A DNA stretch of 64,000 bases from an uncultured SAR86 cluster bacterium (GTDB lineage: Bacteria > Pseudomonadota > Gammaproteobacteria > Magnimaribacterales > D2472): contig CACJML010000002.1 in assembly GCA_902594515.1 (NCBI GenBank), positions 64,911-128,910 on the forward strand, in the 5' to 3' direction. The notes under the pieces were generated by a model. The model was not told the DNA's origin, did not search any database, and worked only from the letters and a program-made list of their open reading frames with translations. The translations under genes were made by a program, and so were the position numbers. Of this stretch, positions 8,104 through 16,202 are shown in pieces; positions within the stretch are counted from its first letter, which is position 1, and each line of letters begins with the position of its first letter.

Positions 8104-9786
8104 ATGATTAAAGTAACTTTATATTTAATTTTTTTAGTAATGACTACTATGATTCATGGATATGACAGGTTAACAGGTGAATCTTTTGCCAGTAGATCAG
8201 AAGTTATTGGTCAAAATGGCATGGTGGCAACCAGCCATCCACTGGCTACTCAGATTGGACTTGATATTCTCAAAAATGGAGGTAATGCAATTGATGCAGC
8301 TATCGCAGCTAATATTGCATTGGGCCTAATGGAACCGACCGGAAATGGAATTGGTGGAGACTTATTTGCAATTGTCTGGAGTGCAAAAGATAAAAAGCTG
8401 TATGGATTAAATGCATCCGGTCCAGCACCACAAGATATTTCTATTGACTATATTAAATCCAAGGGATTGAAAAAAATCCCTTCTTTTGGGCCGTTGCCAG
8501 TCTCAGTTCCTGGAGCTGTTGATGGGTGGATCAAGCTCCACGAAAGATTTGGCAATATTGATTTTGAAAATCTTTTTGAACCGACGATTAAGTATGCTCA
8601 AGAGGGTTTTCCAGTTACAGAGACAATTGCTTATTATTTTGAGAGATCAAAATCCAGATATTTAGACTTTCCTAATTTCAAAGAAACCTGGATGCAATCT
8701 GGGGATACTCCAAAAAAAGGGGAGATTTTTAAAAACATAGATCTAGCTAAAACTCTTGAAGAAATTTCAAAAACAAAACGTAAGAGCTTTTATGAAGGCA
8801 GATTGGCTAAGGAGATTTCAAGATTTATAAAAGATCAAGGCGGTTTTCTTTCATTCGAAGATATGTCTAATTATCAATCTGAATGGGTTGAACCTGTTAG
8901 CTCAAATTACCGGGGATACGATGTTTGGGAGTTACCACCTAATGGTCAAGGCATAGCTGCATTACAAATTTTAAATATACTGGAGGGTTTTGACCTCAAA
9001 GCCATGGGCCTTAATTCGGCTGAGTATGTTCATCATTTTGTCGAGGCTAAGAAGATAGCATTTGCAGATAGAGCTAAATATTATGCTGATCCAAAATTTA
9101 ATAACATTAATATTGAGTATCTCATTTCAAAAGAGTATGCAGAACTCAGAAGAAGGGAAATTAACGCATCAAAGGCCTCACAAACTGATTCAGCCGGTGT
9201 TTTAAAAAATGGAGATACTATTTACCTCACTACTGCGGATAAGGATGGAAATATGGTGTCTCTAATCCAAAGTAATTACAGAGGTATGGGTTCAGGGATG
9301 ATCCCAAATAATCTCGGTTTTATGTTACAGGATAGAGCTGAGCTCTTCAGCTTGAACCCAGATCATGCGAACTCACTCATGGGTGGTAAAAGACCATTTC
9401 ATACAATTATTCCAGCATTTGTAACTAAGGATGGTGAGCCATTTTTAAGTTTTGGCGTTATGGGTGGAGCTACCCAACCTCAAGCTCATGCTCAAATAAT
9501 AATTAATCTCGTTGACTTTGAAATGAACCTTCAAGAAGCTGGTGATGCTCCCAGAATTGTTCATTCAGGCTCGTCTCAGCCAACTGATGAACAAATGCTT
9601 GATGGTGGCTACATAAGTTTGGAGAGCGGATTCAAAGATACAGTTATAGATGAATTAAAGAAAATGGGCCATATAATCAAATACGATAAAGGAGTATTTG
9701 GAGGCTACCAAGCAATCATGAAGATAAATAATGTTTATTTCGGTGCCTCTGAAAGTAGAAAAGACGGTCAGGCCTCAGGATATTAA
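8104..9786 (+). CDS. ggt: Gamma-glutamyltranspeptidase / glutathione hydrolase
   Basis: 560 residues with a signal peptide of about 19 residues, so a periplasmic enzyme. It cleaves gamma-glutamyl bonds (glutathione and related peptides). Family blocks: NGGNAIDAAIAANIALG near residue 60 and GNGIGGDLFAIVW near 85. The autocleavage site is in GDTIYLTTADKDGN, with Thr372 as predicted nucleophile and new N-terminus of the small subunit. The C-terminal block SFGVMGGATQPQAHAQ is also present. Length is normal for the precursor. It follows tRNA-Arg by 21 bases and converges with the EamA gene, overlapping four bases. Confidence 0.95.
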   Translation: MIKVTLYLIFLVMTTMIHGYDRLTGESFASRSEVIGQNGMVATSHPLATQIGLDILKNGGNAIDAAIAANIALGLMEPTGNGIGGDLFAIVWSAKDKKLYGLNASGPAPQDISIDYIKSKGLKKIPSFGPLPVSVPGAVDGWIKLHERFGNIDFENLFEPTIKYAQEGFPVTETIAYYFERSKSRYLDFPNFKETWMQSGDTPKKGEIFKNIDLAKTLEEISKTKRKSFYEGRLAKEISRFIKDQGGFLSFEDMSNYQSEWVEPVSSNYRGYDVWELPPNGQGIAALQILNILEGFDLKAMGLNSAEYVHHFVEAKKIAFADRAKYYADPKFNNINIEYLISKEYAELRRREINASKASQTDSAGVLKNGDTIYLTTADKDGNMVSLIQSNYRGMGSGMIPNNLGFMLQDRAELFSLNPDHANSLMGGKRPFHTIIPAFVTKDGEPFLSFGVMGGATQPQAHAQIIINLVDFEMNLQEAGDAPRIVHSGSSQPTDEQMLDGGYISLESGFKDTVIDELKKMGHIIKYDKGVFGGYQAIMKINNVYFGASESRKDGQASGY

Positions 9787-10640
9787 TTTTCTTTAGCTGA
9801 GGAGTTTGAAAAGTAAATTCCTAAGAGGATTAAAATAAATCCTATTGAAATAATTAGTGTGATTTTTTCATCTAAAAAGATACTGCCCCATAAAATACCA
9901 AAGGCTGGTATTAAATAAGTGACGGTAGAAGTACGCACAGCCCCTATTCTTTCTATCAATCTCACATAACCCAAGTATGCAACCCCAGTTGAAATGATGC
10001 CTAACCATAATAATGAAAGTATTGTTTCGGTTTTTGGAAAGCTATTGGGAACATTAAAAAAAGCAAAAGGTGTTATTAATAAAGCGCCAAAAAACATTGA
10101 CCAGCCAATCATCACAAATGTATTCAAATTAGATGCATATCGCTGGATGTAACAACCACAAAAAGCATAACAAAAAGCTCCAACCAAGCATGCAATGCTA
10201 GAAACGAATGTAGTTGAAGCATTAGCAGGATTCATGAGAACTAAAATCCCTATAAAACCGAGTAAAAGTCCCGCGGCCTGTAAATAACTTACCCTGTTCT
10301 TGAGCCAAAAATAAGCAAGTACTGTTGTCATTAGTGCTGTAGTTCCATTTAATATTGCTAGCATATTTGAATTGGCCGCTAATGATGCATAAGCAAACAT
10401 AGTAAATGGAAGAGCATTATTCATAATCGCTAGAATAAAAATAGAGTTAAAGTGACTCTTAAAAAGCTTGAGATATTTTCTTTGTAGTAAGAAAGGGAGA
10501 AATAATAAGCCAGCAAGATAGAGTCTTAAGGTCACTAACATCACAGGACCAAGGTCAGGTGCAGCTATTTTTATAAACATAAATGCGCTACCCCAAACTG
10601 CTGCAAGGAGAATAAGTGTAATCCAGTCTTTAATGTGCAT
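9783..10640 (-). CDS. EamA family (DMT superfamily) transporter
   Basis: 285 residues with about ten membrane segments in two EamA repeats. The N-terminal AAVWGSAFMFIKIAAPDLGP and the second-repeat LLWLGIISTGVAYLGYV are typical of the drug/metabolite transporter superfamily; members export amino acids or metabolites. The ATG lies only six bases beyond the U-run of an intrinsic terminator on the same strand. No well-spaced ribosome site is free of that hairpin, so expression is probably controlled by the upstream RNA. Confidence 0.92.
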   Translation of the reverse strand: MHIKDWITLILLAAVWGSAFMFIKIAAPDLGPVMLVTLRLYLAGLLFLPFLLQRKYLKLFKSHFNSIFILAIMNNALPFTMFAYASLAANSNMLAILNGTTALMTTVLAYFWLKNRVSYLQAAGLLLGFIGILVLMNPANASTTFVSSIACLVGAFCYAFCGCYIQRYASNLNTFVMIGWSMFFGALLITPFAFFNVPNSFPKTETILSLLWLGIISTGVAYLGYVRLIERIGAVRTSTVTYLIPAFGILWGSIFLDEKITLIISIGFILILLGIYFSNSSAKEN

Positions 10641-10644
10641 TGAG

Positions 10645-10672
10645 ATAAAAAGAAGCCTCCCTAAGGAGGCTT
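10645..10672 (-). terminator. Intrinsic terminator directly upstream of the EamA start
   Basis: On the minus strand an 8-bp perfect stem (AAGCCTCC / GGAGGCTT) with a TTAG loop is followed by CTTTTT. It ends the leader RNA below and lies immediately 5' of the EamA ATG. Its CCTCCTT arm is complementary to AAGGAGG further upstream in the same RNA. Confidence 0.85.
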
Positions 10673-10842
10673 CAGCTGTTAAAAAATTATGATTAACAGT
10701 CGGAAATTAAATCTTACCTTGTGTCAAAAGGCAGACCTCCAATTTCCTAGTTCTAAATAAATACTAATAGGACCACCTCCTTCATCAGGGTATTGACACT
10801 AGCGCAGCATAATCCCCTTTTAACTATGCTGAGCGACTACCT
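10652..10842 (-). ncRNA. Unidentified structured small RNA or attenuating leader
   Basis: Defined by a consensus -10 (TATAAT at 10849-10854) and the terminator at 10645-10672; length about 190 nt. It contains a 7-bp hairpin (CAGCATA at 10831-10825 with TATGCTG at 10811-10805) whose loop carries AGGGGAT. A second, larger domain is closed by GTGTCAA (10799-10793) and TTGACAC (10727-10721) and contains several GGA motifs. AAGGAGG at 10782-10776 is complementary to the 5' arm of the terminator and could act as an anti-terminator. I cannot match it to 6S RNA, SRP RNA, RNase P RNA or a riboswitch class I know. It could be a free sRNA, possibly CsrA-binding, or a cis-regulator of the EamA gene. Confidence 0.5.
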
Positions 10843-10848
10843 AAGAAA

Positions 10849-10854
10849 ATTATA
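10849..10854 (-). promoter_or_regulatory. -10 element of the leader RNA
   Basis: Minus-strand TATAAT, located just after the stop codon of the 77-residue gene. No convincing -35 sequence is present, so activity is uncertain. Confidence 0.45.
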
Positions 10855-10871
10855 GCTTACTAATTGAAAAA

Positions 10872-11105
10872 TTAAATAAGTTCTGGTTGATAGTATTGAT
10901 TATTCGATTGATTGATCATTAATGGGTTTGGCAAATCTTTTTCAACACTATCAATATAATTGTCTGAAAGATAATTATGAGCCTCTATTCGATCACCTTT
11001 GAAATATTTAAAGGCAATAGTATTGAGAGCAGCCGTCTTATCAATTGCTTGGTTATATTCTTCCCTGATAGGATCTGCGAAATTAATTGTTATTAAATTA
11101 TTCAT
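10872..11105 (-). CDS. SOS-regulated hypothetical protein, 77 residues
   Basis: Small acidic-to-neutral soluble protein with no signal peptide or membrane segment. I do not recognise a family; it does not resemble DinI, YebG, SulA or UmuD. Its N-terminus (MNNLITINFADPIREEY) is followed by a helix-forming segment and a polar Asn/Gln-rich tail. The start codon lies two bases from a near-consensus LexA box, the best evidence that the gene is real and DNA-damage induced. No ribosome site fits between box and start, so translation may be leaderless or weak. The cupin gene lies upstream on the same strand; the leader RNA follows. Confidence 0.65.
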   Translation of the reverse strand: MNNLITINFADPIREEYNQAIDKTAALNTIAFKYFKGDRIEAHNYLSDNYIDSVEKDLPNPLMINQSNNQYYQPELI

Positions 11106-11107
11106 AA

Positions 11108-11127
11108 TACTGTATATTTATACAGTA
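11108..11127 (-). promoter_or_regulatory. LexA operator (SOS box)
   Basis: TACTGTATATTTATACAGTA, differing from the gammaproteobacterial LexA consensus (TACTGTATATATATACAGTA) at one central base. The CTGT and ACAG half-sites are perfect. It overlaps the region between a putative promoter and the start of the 77-residue gene. Confidence 0.88.
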
Positions 11128-11155
11128 TTTAACTATGAACTGAATTCCTTGTCAA
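11127..11155 (-). promoter_or_regulatory. Putative SOS promoter (-35 TTGACA)
   Basis: A perfect TTGACA lies at 11155-11150, inside the last codons of the cupin gene. A weak -10 (TTAAAT, 11132-11127) follows at 17-base spacing. Initiation would then fall inside the LexA box, consistent with repression by LexA. Confidence 0.45.
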
Positions 11156-11669
11156 TAAGCACTGCTAAAAATAGGCAGGGGATATCACTTTCAACTGACC
11201 ATGCATGGCTAGTACCTTGTTGGATCACAACATCATATGGATTTAGTTCAATCTCATCACTATCAAGAATTAATCTAGCCTTCCCTTCCAATAAGACTAT
11301 GTAATCAACTGTCTTTGTAAGATGCATGCCAGGATGTTTTGCAGTATCAGTTCGTTCATGTGAAGCTCCAATCATCTTGAAAGCAGCGGCAAAAAAAGCC
11401 TCCATTTCCTCTGGCGAATAATTATCATTTTTTGGCGGAAGCTGAAAATATCTAAACTTAGTCCCTCCTTTAGATGGGGACAGCTTGATACCATCCCTAT
11501 TTCTAGCACTACAAACTGTACGGTCGAGATCTTCAGCATCTGTTTCCCAAAGCTCTGTGAACGCCGAGCCCTCCAAATCAATGCTAGGGTTTAGAATGTC
11601 TTCAGCTAAGATGATAGATTTATTATTGCTATCAACACCAGTAATGATTCGTTTTGGTCTTATCTTCAT
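11133..11669 (-). CDS. Cupin domain-containing protein
   Basis: 178 residues. The C-terminal half carries the cupin pattern: GMHLTKTVDYIVLLEGKARLIL (first conserved motif, near residues 113-135), then the LNPYDVVIQQGTSHAWSV segment (second motif with His). Such small cupins are metal-binding isomerases, dioxygenases or sensors. The N-terminal part is a family-specific extension. No substrate can be inferred. The downstream SOS gene has its own promoter within this gene's end. Confidence 0.82.
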   Translation of the reverse strand: MKIRPKRIITGVDSNNKSIILAEDILNPSIDLEGSAFTELWETDAEDLDRTVCSARNRDGIKLSPSKGGTKFRYFQLPPKNDNYSPEEMEAFFAAAFKMIGASHERTDTAKHPGMHLTKTVDYIVLLEGKARLILDSDEIELNPYDVVIQQGTSHAWSVESDIPCLFLAVLIDKEFSS

Positions 11670-11681
11670 ATTCTCTTTTAT

Positions 11682-13037
11682 TTAATTAAATCCAATTTTT
11701 GCTTGCTCGAAGGAATATCCATACTCAAGCAATTTCTTATCACTCCATGCCGTTCCAATAAATGAGAAGCCAACGGGAGATTCATTGATTCTTCCAATTG
11801 GAACTGTAAGGTGTGGATATCCAGCTATTGCAGCAAATGCTCCATTTCCAAAGCTAATGCTGCTTTCAAAAGCACCTGAATCACCATTAATATAATCTAT
11901 TTGCCATGCAGGATTTCGGGTCAACCCTACCAGAGCATCTAAGTTATATTTGTTTAATAGTTCATCTATTTCTCTTCTAGCTTTATCAACAACCAAAATA
12001 GCATTTTTATATTCACTATGTTTTGATGAAGACTCTTGAGCTTGTATGAAGATTTCCTGCTCGAAATAAGGCATTACCGCCTTTTTGTTCTTTATATTAA
12101 ATTCGATAAGCTCATCTAGTGTTTTGTATGGAACTTTTGTTTTTTTAAGATACCTCTCAAGACCGATTTTAAATTCATACAATAAGATTAAGTATTCTTC
12201 TGTCTGAGGATAAACGCGTTTGTCCTCAATCATCACAACTTCTCCACCATTTTGTGTAATTATCTTTTTCGCTAATTCAATCAATCTAGAGGCAGGCTCA
12301 TACTCAATGCCTGATACCAACAAACCAAAACGCCTCCCCACAAGGGAATCAGTATTCATATCTCTAGTAAAATCAAAATTAAAATTATGAGGAATATTAA
12401 TTGTTGCAATATCGTTAGGATCTTTACCAGCAATTGATTCAAGTAAAGTTGCAGCTTGATATACTGTTCTTGTCATCGGCCCAGCTGTGTCTTGTGTATG
12501 AGATATAGGAATAATTCCTGCTCGACTTACTAATCCTACAGTTGGCTTAAAACCAACAATTCCATTTACAGATGCTGGGCATGAGATGGATCCATTAGTT
12601 TCGGTACCAATTGCATAATTAGTAATTCCTGAAGCTACTATTACTGCAGAGCCAGAACTTGAACCGCAAGGTGAAAGATTTTTTCCAAATGGATTATAGG
12701 TTTGTTTACCGACACTAGACCAGCCGCTTACAGAATTGGTGGATCTAAAGTTTGCCCACTCAGATAAATTTGTTTTGCCTAGTATTCTATAGTTATTTGC
12801 CTTTAGTTTTGCTACTAGATAAGCATCTTCTTTTGGGAAATTATTTTGCAACGCCAACGATCCAGCTGTTGTAGCAAAACCCTCAACATCAATATTATCT
12901 TTTATTGCGACCCAATTAATTTCACCAGCAATGAAGTCTTTATTCACAGAAATGAGCGAATTAAATCTATCATCCAAGCAAATTAATATTGGTGTATATA
13001 AAATAGAAAATACAAAAAAGACTTTAATGCGATGCAT
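11682..13037 (-). CDS. Amidase signature family protein, exported
   Basis: 451 residues with a short hydrophobic N-terminus (about residues 5-20) suggesting export. The amidase triad is visible: Lys46 (AIKDNID), the cis-Ser in PCGSSSGSA (125-131) and nucleophile Ser150 in GTETNGSISCPA. AGPMTRTV is also family-typical. It hydrolyses carboxylic amides, but the specific substrate is unknown. The gene is just upstream of the cupin gene on the same strand with a 12-base gap. Confidence 0.92.
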   Translation of the reverse strand: MHRIKVFFVFSILYTPILICLDDRFNSLISVNKDFIAGEINWVAIKDNIDVEGFATTAGSLALQNNFPKEDAYLVAKLKANNYRILGKTNLSEWANFRSTNSVSGWSSVGKQTYNPFGKNLSPCGSSSGSAVIVASGITNYAIGTETNGSISCPASVNGIVGFKPTVGLVSRAGIIPISHTQDTAGPMTRTVYQAATLLESIAGKDPNDIATINIPHNFNFDFTRDMNTDSLVGRRFGLLVSGIEYEPASRLIELAKKIITQNGGEVVMIEDKRVYPQTEEYLILLYEFKIGLERYLKKTKVPYKTLDELIEFNIKNKKAVMPYFEQEIFIQAQESSSKHSEYKNAILVVDKARREIDELLNKYNLDALVGLTRNPAWQIDYINGDSGAFESSISFGNGAFAAIAGYPHLTVPIGRINESPVGFSFIGTAWSDKKLLEYGYSFEQAKIGFN

Positions 13038-13108
13038 GTTTTTATTAATTTATAATTATTTAAGTCTACAAGAAATATTAAACACTTATAAAGTTTTTAG
13101 AGATTATT

Positions 13109-13570
13109 ATGACGATTAGCAATTTAAGGTTTCTTGAGAATATTGAAGAAATTAAAAAATTAAAATATTCTTATTTTCAAGCTTGTGATGTTAATAACCT
13201 TGACCAAATAAAGAGAACCTTCGCAACTCAAAATCTTAATATAGACTTTGAGAACTTTGGCAGCTTTACTGATGTAGAATCCTTTTTGGAGCAATACAAA
13301 AAAAAATCAATTAAAAAAAATCAAGTAGAATGCCATTACGGCAAAAATCCGATCTTTAAAAAAATAGACAATTCAATCCTGGGTGTTTGGGCCCTAGACT
13401 ATTATCTTTTCCAAACAAAAAGACTATTAATGACAACTATTACTGGCTCTTATGAAGATCTGTATATTTTGGAAGATAGTAATTGGGTAATAAAAAAATC
13501 AAAATTTAGAAGAAGTTCTATGAAAACTTTTGATGTATCTCATGGCATAAATCTAAAGAAGATTAATTAA
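13109..13570 (+). CDS. NTF2/SnoaL-like protein
   Basis: 153 residues. The pattern at the N-terminus (IEEIKKLKYSYFQACD) followed by small beta strands is that of SnoaL-like members of the NTF2 fold. These are small cone-shaped domains acting as isomerases, dehydratases or ligand-binding proteins. No clear catalytic pair is evident. The sequence is very lysine-rich. Converges with the VOC gene with a four-base overlap. Confidence 0.65.
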   Translation: MTISNLRFLENIEEIKKLKYSYFQACDVNNLDQIKRTFATQNLNIDFENFGSFTDVESFLEQYKKKSIKKNQVECHYGKNPIFKKIDNSILGVWALDYYLFQTKRLLMTTITGSYEDLYILEDSNWVIKKSKFRRSSMKTFDVSHGINLKKIN

Positions 13571-13980
13571 GCTTTAAATAGATTATTAATATTTTTAAAA
13601 GCCTTAACCTCAATGAAGTTTCCTGAAGGATCTCTAAGAAAAAAAGTGGATTGCTCACCATTAGTATTTTCAAACCTAATCCTAGGCTTAATGAAATAAT
13701 TAATTTTTGAAGCTTCAACATTCTTAATAACTGAGTAAAACTCATCAATTGATAGGACGATTCCAAAATGTGGAAATGGTACGTCATCTCCATCAACATG
13801 ATTGAATCCATCACTCGCTTGGAAGTCCTTATGCTTATGAAGGACAAGCTGATGTCCGTAAAAGTTTAGATCGATCCAGCTATCTGCGGATCTACCAATG
13901 CTGATTGGAAAAATTGATTCATAAAAAGTCACTGATTCCTCAAGATCATGAACGGGTATTGCTAAATGAAAAGGTTTCAT
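13567..13980 (-). CDS. VOC family protein (glyoxalase/dioxygenase fold)
   Basis: 137 residues. HLAIPVHDLEESVTFYE at the N-terminus and FFLRDPSGNFIEVKAF at the C-terminus are the paired beta-alpha-beta-beta-beta modules of the vicinal oxygen chelate fold. Candidate metal ligands are His5, the His of PFPHFGIVL and the Glu of FIEVKAF. Substrate unknown. Confidence 0.9.
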   Translation of the reverse strand: MKPFHLAIPVHDLEESVTFYESIFPISIGRSADSWIDLNFYGHQLVLHKHKDFQASDGFNHVDGDDVPFPHFGIVLSIDEFYSVIKNVEASKINYFIKPRIRFENTNGEQSTFFLRDPSGNFIEVKAFKNINNLFKA

Positions 13981-14045
13981 ATTCAGTCTAAAATAGTTTT
14001 TCTAGTATAATTGAACTACTATCAAAGTAATTTCTTGGGGTAATC

Positions 14046-15860
14046 ATGAAAAAATTTATTAAGTATATTGGTGCAGCATTTGGGATTACTTTTTTGATAT
14101 CTTCAATATATGTTATAAATCTATTTTCATCAAAGCCATTTTCTTTAGATCATTATTTAGCAAAAGAGTTAATGGTTTCATTGTTAGATTCTCCTGAATA
14201 CTTAACTTATATCGGTGCCTTTGATTTTTTAAATCCAATTATCAAACACAACAGTAAACTATCTAACGATAGCTTGAATGATGCTGAAAAGAGCTATATT
14301 GATTCACTTAAGCATTTACAAACATTAAATTCTTATTCAGATGATGAATTAACAGAAAATCAAGTCATCACAAAAAAAATAGCTATCTTTGATACTGATA
14401 ATGATATTAATGAATTTGAGGATTTTAGATTTCATAGCTATCCAGTCAATCAAATAAGCGGAGCACACTTAAATGCTATCGAGTTTATGACAGACATTCA
14501 TCCTATTCGAAGTAAAAGAGAGGCTAATGATTATCTTAAACGTGTAAGTCAGATAGGTGCATCGATGGATAATCTATTACTTTGGCTTGATGAACAAGCA
14601 AAAATTGGTATATACCCTCCTACTTTTGTTTTTGATCATGTAATAAATCAACTATCTGAAATACTTAGCGATCCATCTAATCCTCTTCAAGAAGTTTTTG
14701 GAAAGAAAGTTAGAGAACTTGATTTGTCAGACTCTGAAGTTAATTCACTTAATGTTGAACTCTCCAACATTATTGAAAAGAGTTTTAACCCTGCCTATCA
14801 AAGACTACTAGACAGAATGATTGCAGATAAATCTAACTCAAATCCCAATCACGGAGTGTGGTCTTTACCGAATGGCGATGATTTCTACAAGTTAAGAATT
14901 CGAACCTATACAACCACCAATTACAGTCCGCAAGAAATTCATGATATTGGTTTAAGCGAAGTTAAAAGAATCAGTGAACGAATGAGAGAAATATTTAATG
15001 AGTTAGGCTATGACAACAACAAATCGGTTGGGGTTTTACTGAATGAATTAAATGAAAATCCAGATTTTCTCTATGCGGATACTCCGGATAGAAAAGAAAT
15101 TGTAATAAGGGATTACACAGCAATGGTTGCAGAGGCTGCCAAGAAAGTAGAGCCCTACTTTGAGAGAATGCCTAAAGCCAGTGTTGAAGTCAGGCCTGTT
15201 CCAGAATATTCAGAGCAGACAGCTGCAGGTGGATACTATCAAGGACCAAGCCTGGATGGAAAAAGACCAGGTGTTTTTTATGCAAATTTATATGATATAA
15301 AACAGACTCCAACTTACAGCATGATGGCACTTACCTTGCATGAAGCTATTCCGGGTCATCATATGCAAATAGCTCTAAATCAAGAAAATGAAAACTTAAC
15401 CCTTTACAGAAAACAGGGCTATAGAACCTCAGCTTTTAGTGAGGGATGGGCTCTTTATTCAGAAAAATTATCTCTGGAAGTGGGCGTTGGAAGAGATTTA
15501 TATGATGAGCTTGGAATTCTTCAAAGTGAGATATTTAGAGCCGTAAGACTTGTTGTTGATACGGGTATGCATTATAAGAAATGGACTAGGGAAGAAGCCA
15601 TGGATTTCATGAAAAATGAAACAGGGATGTCAGATACCGAAGTTAGAGCTGAGATTGAAAGATACATCGTTTGGCCTGGCCAGGCACTTAGTTATAAAGT
15701 TGGAATGTTAAAGATTTTAGAGTTAAGAGAAAAAGCAAAAACTGCTCTTGGCGAGAAATTTGATATAAGAAAGTTTCATACAATAGTTCTTGATAACGGT
15801 ATACCTCCACTTTTTGTATTGGAAGAATTGGTGGAAAACTGGATTGAAGCAAGTAGTTAA
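14046..15860 (+). CDS. DUF885 family metallopeptidase-like protein
   Basis: 604 residues with an N-terminal membrane anchor or signal (residues about 8-28). HEAIPGHHM at residues 432-440 provides HExxx-HH-type zinc ligands, and FSEGWALYSEKL supplies the second Glu; both are hallmarks of DUF885. These are probable periplasmic peptidases, distant from carboxypeptidase Taq-like enzymes. GGGG precedes the ATG by six bases, as at other exported-protein genes here. The gene ends next to a convergent winged-helix regulator. Confidence 0.92.
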   Translation: MKKFIKYIGAAFGITFLISSIYVINLFSSKPFSLDHYLAKELMVSLLDSPEYLTYIGAFDFLNPIIKHNSKLSNDSLNDAEKSYIDSLKHLQTLNSYSDDELTENQVITKKIAIFDTDNDINEFEDFRFHSYPVNQISGAHLNAIEFMTDIHPIRSKREANDYLKRVSQIGASMDNLLLWLDEQAKIGIYPPTFVFDHVINQLSEILSDPSNPLQEVFGKKVRELDLSDSEVNSLNVELSNIIEKSFNPAYQRLLDRMIADKSNSNPNHGVWSLPNGDDFYKLRIRTYTTTNYSPQEIHDIGLSEVKRISERMREIFNELGYDNNKSVGVLLNELNENPDFLYADTPDRKEIVIRDYTAMVAEAAKKVEPYFERMPKASVEVRPVPEYSEQTAAGGYYQGPSLDGKRPGVFYANLYDIKQTPTYSMMALTLHEAIPGHHMQIALNQENENLTLYRKQGYRTSAFSEGWALYSEKLSLEVGVGRDLYDELGILQSEIFRAVRLVVDTGMHYKKWTREEAMDFMKNETGMSDTEVRAEIERYIVWPGQALSYKVGMLKILELREKAKTALGEKFDIRKFHTIVLDNGIPPLFVLEELVENWIEASS

Positions 15861-16145
15861 TTAAAAGAATTGAATTAACGATTCTCTTTTATCATTAGGT
15901 GATTGCTCTAAATAGATAACATTTTTTGCCGTTAGCTTTTTAATTGTTTTATAGACTGATGACCTAGACATACCACTAATGTCAACTACATCAGTGATGT
16001 TGCAAGAATTATTTTTAGTTTTAAGCTCGACAATGGTATGCACTACTCTTTTTTCATTTGGAGTAAGAGTATTAATCTTGAGATGCTTTTCAATCTCCTC
16101 AAGCTTTTTTAAAAAGTAACTTAATTCGGAAATTAGAGATGCCAT
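15861..16145 (-). CDS. Small winged-helix (MarR-like) regulator
   Basis: 94 residues. The segment LTPNEKRVVHTIVEL, followed by NITDVVDISGMSRSSVYKTIKKLTAKNVI and YLEQSPNDKRE, is a winged helix-turn-helix with wing, as in MarR proteins. It lacks the flanking dimerisation helices of full-length MarR (about 140 residues). It lies 57 bases from the threonine synthase gene on the same strand. Confidence 0.8.
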   Translation of the reverse strand: MASLISELSYFLKKLEEIEKHLKINTLTPNEKRVVHTIVELKTKNNSCNITDVVDISGMSRSSVYKTIKKLTAKNVIYLEQSPNDKRESLIQFF

Positions 16146-16202
16146 AATATGTCTTATGATAATACATAAATAAAAGTAACTGAAATAATTTTAGTTAATT
16201 TA

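Noticed and set aside
10776-10790. Hammerhead-ribozyme-like CTGATGA in the leader RNA
   Set aside because: No GAAA core partner or flanking helices at the required places.
10652-10842. 6S RNA, SRP RNA or RNase P RNA identity for the leader RNA
   Set aside because: No match to the conserved core sequences of these RNAs that I can see; left unassigned.
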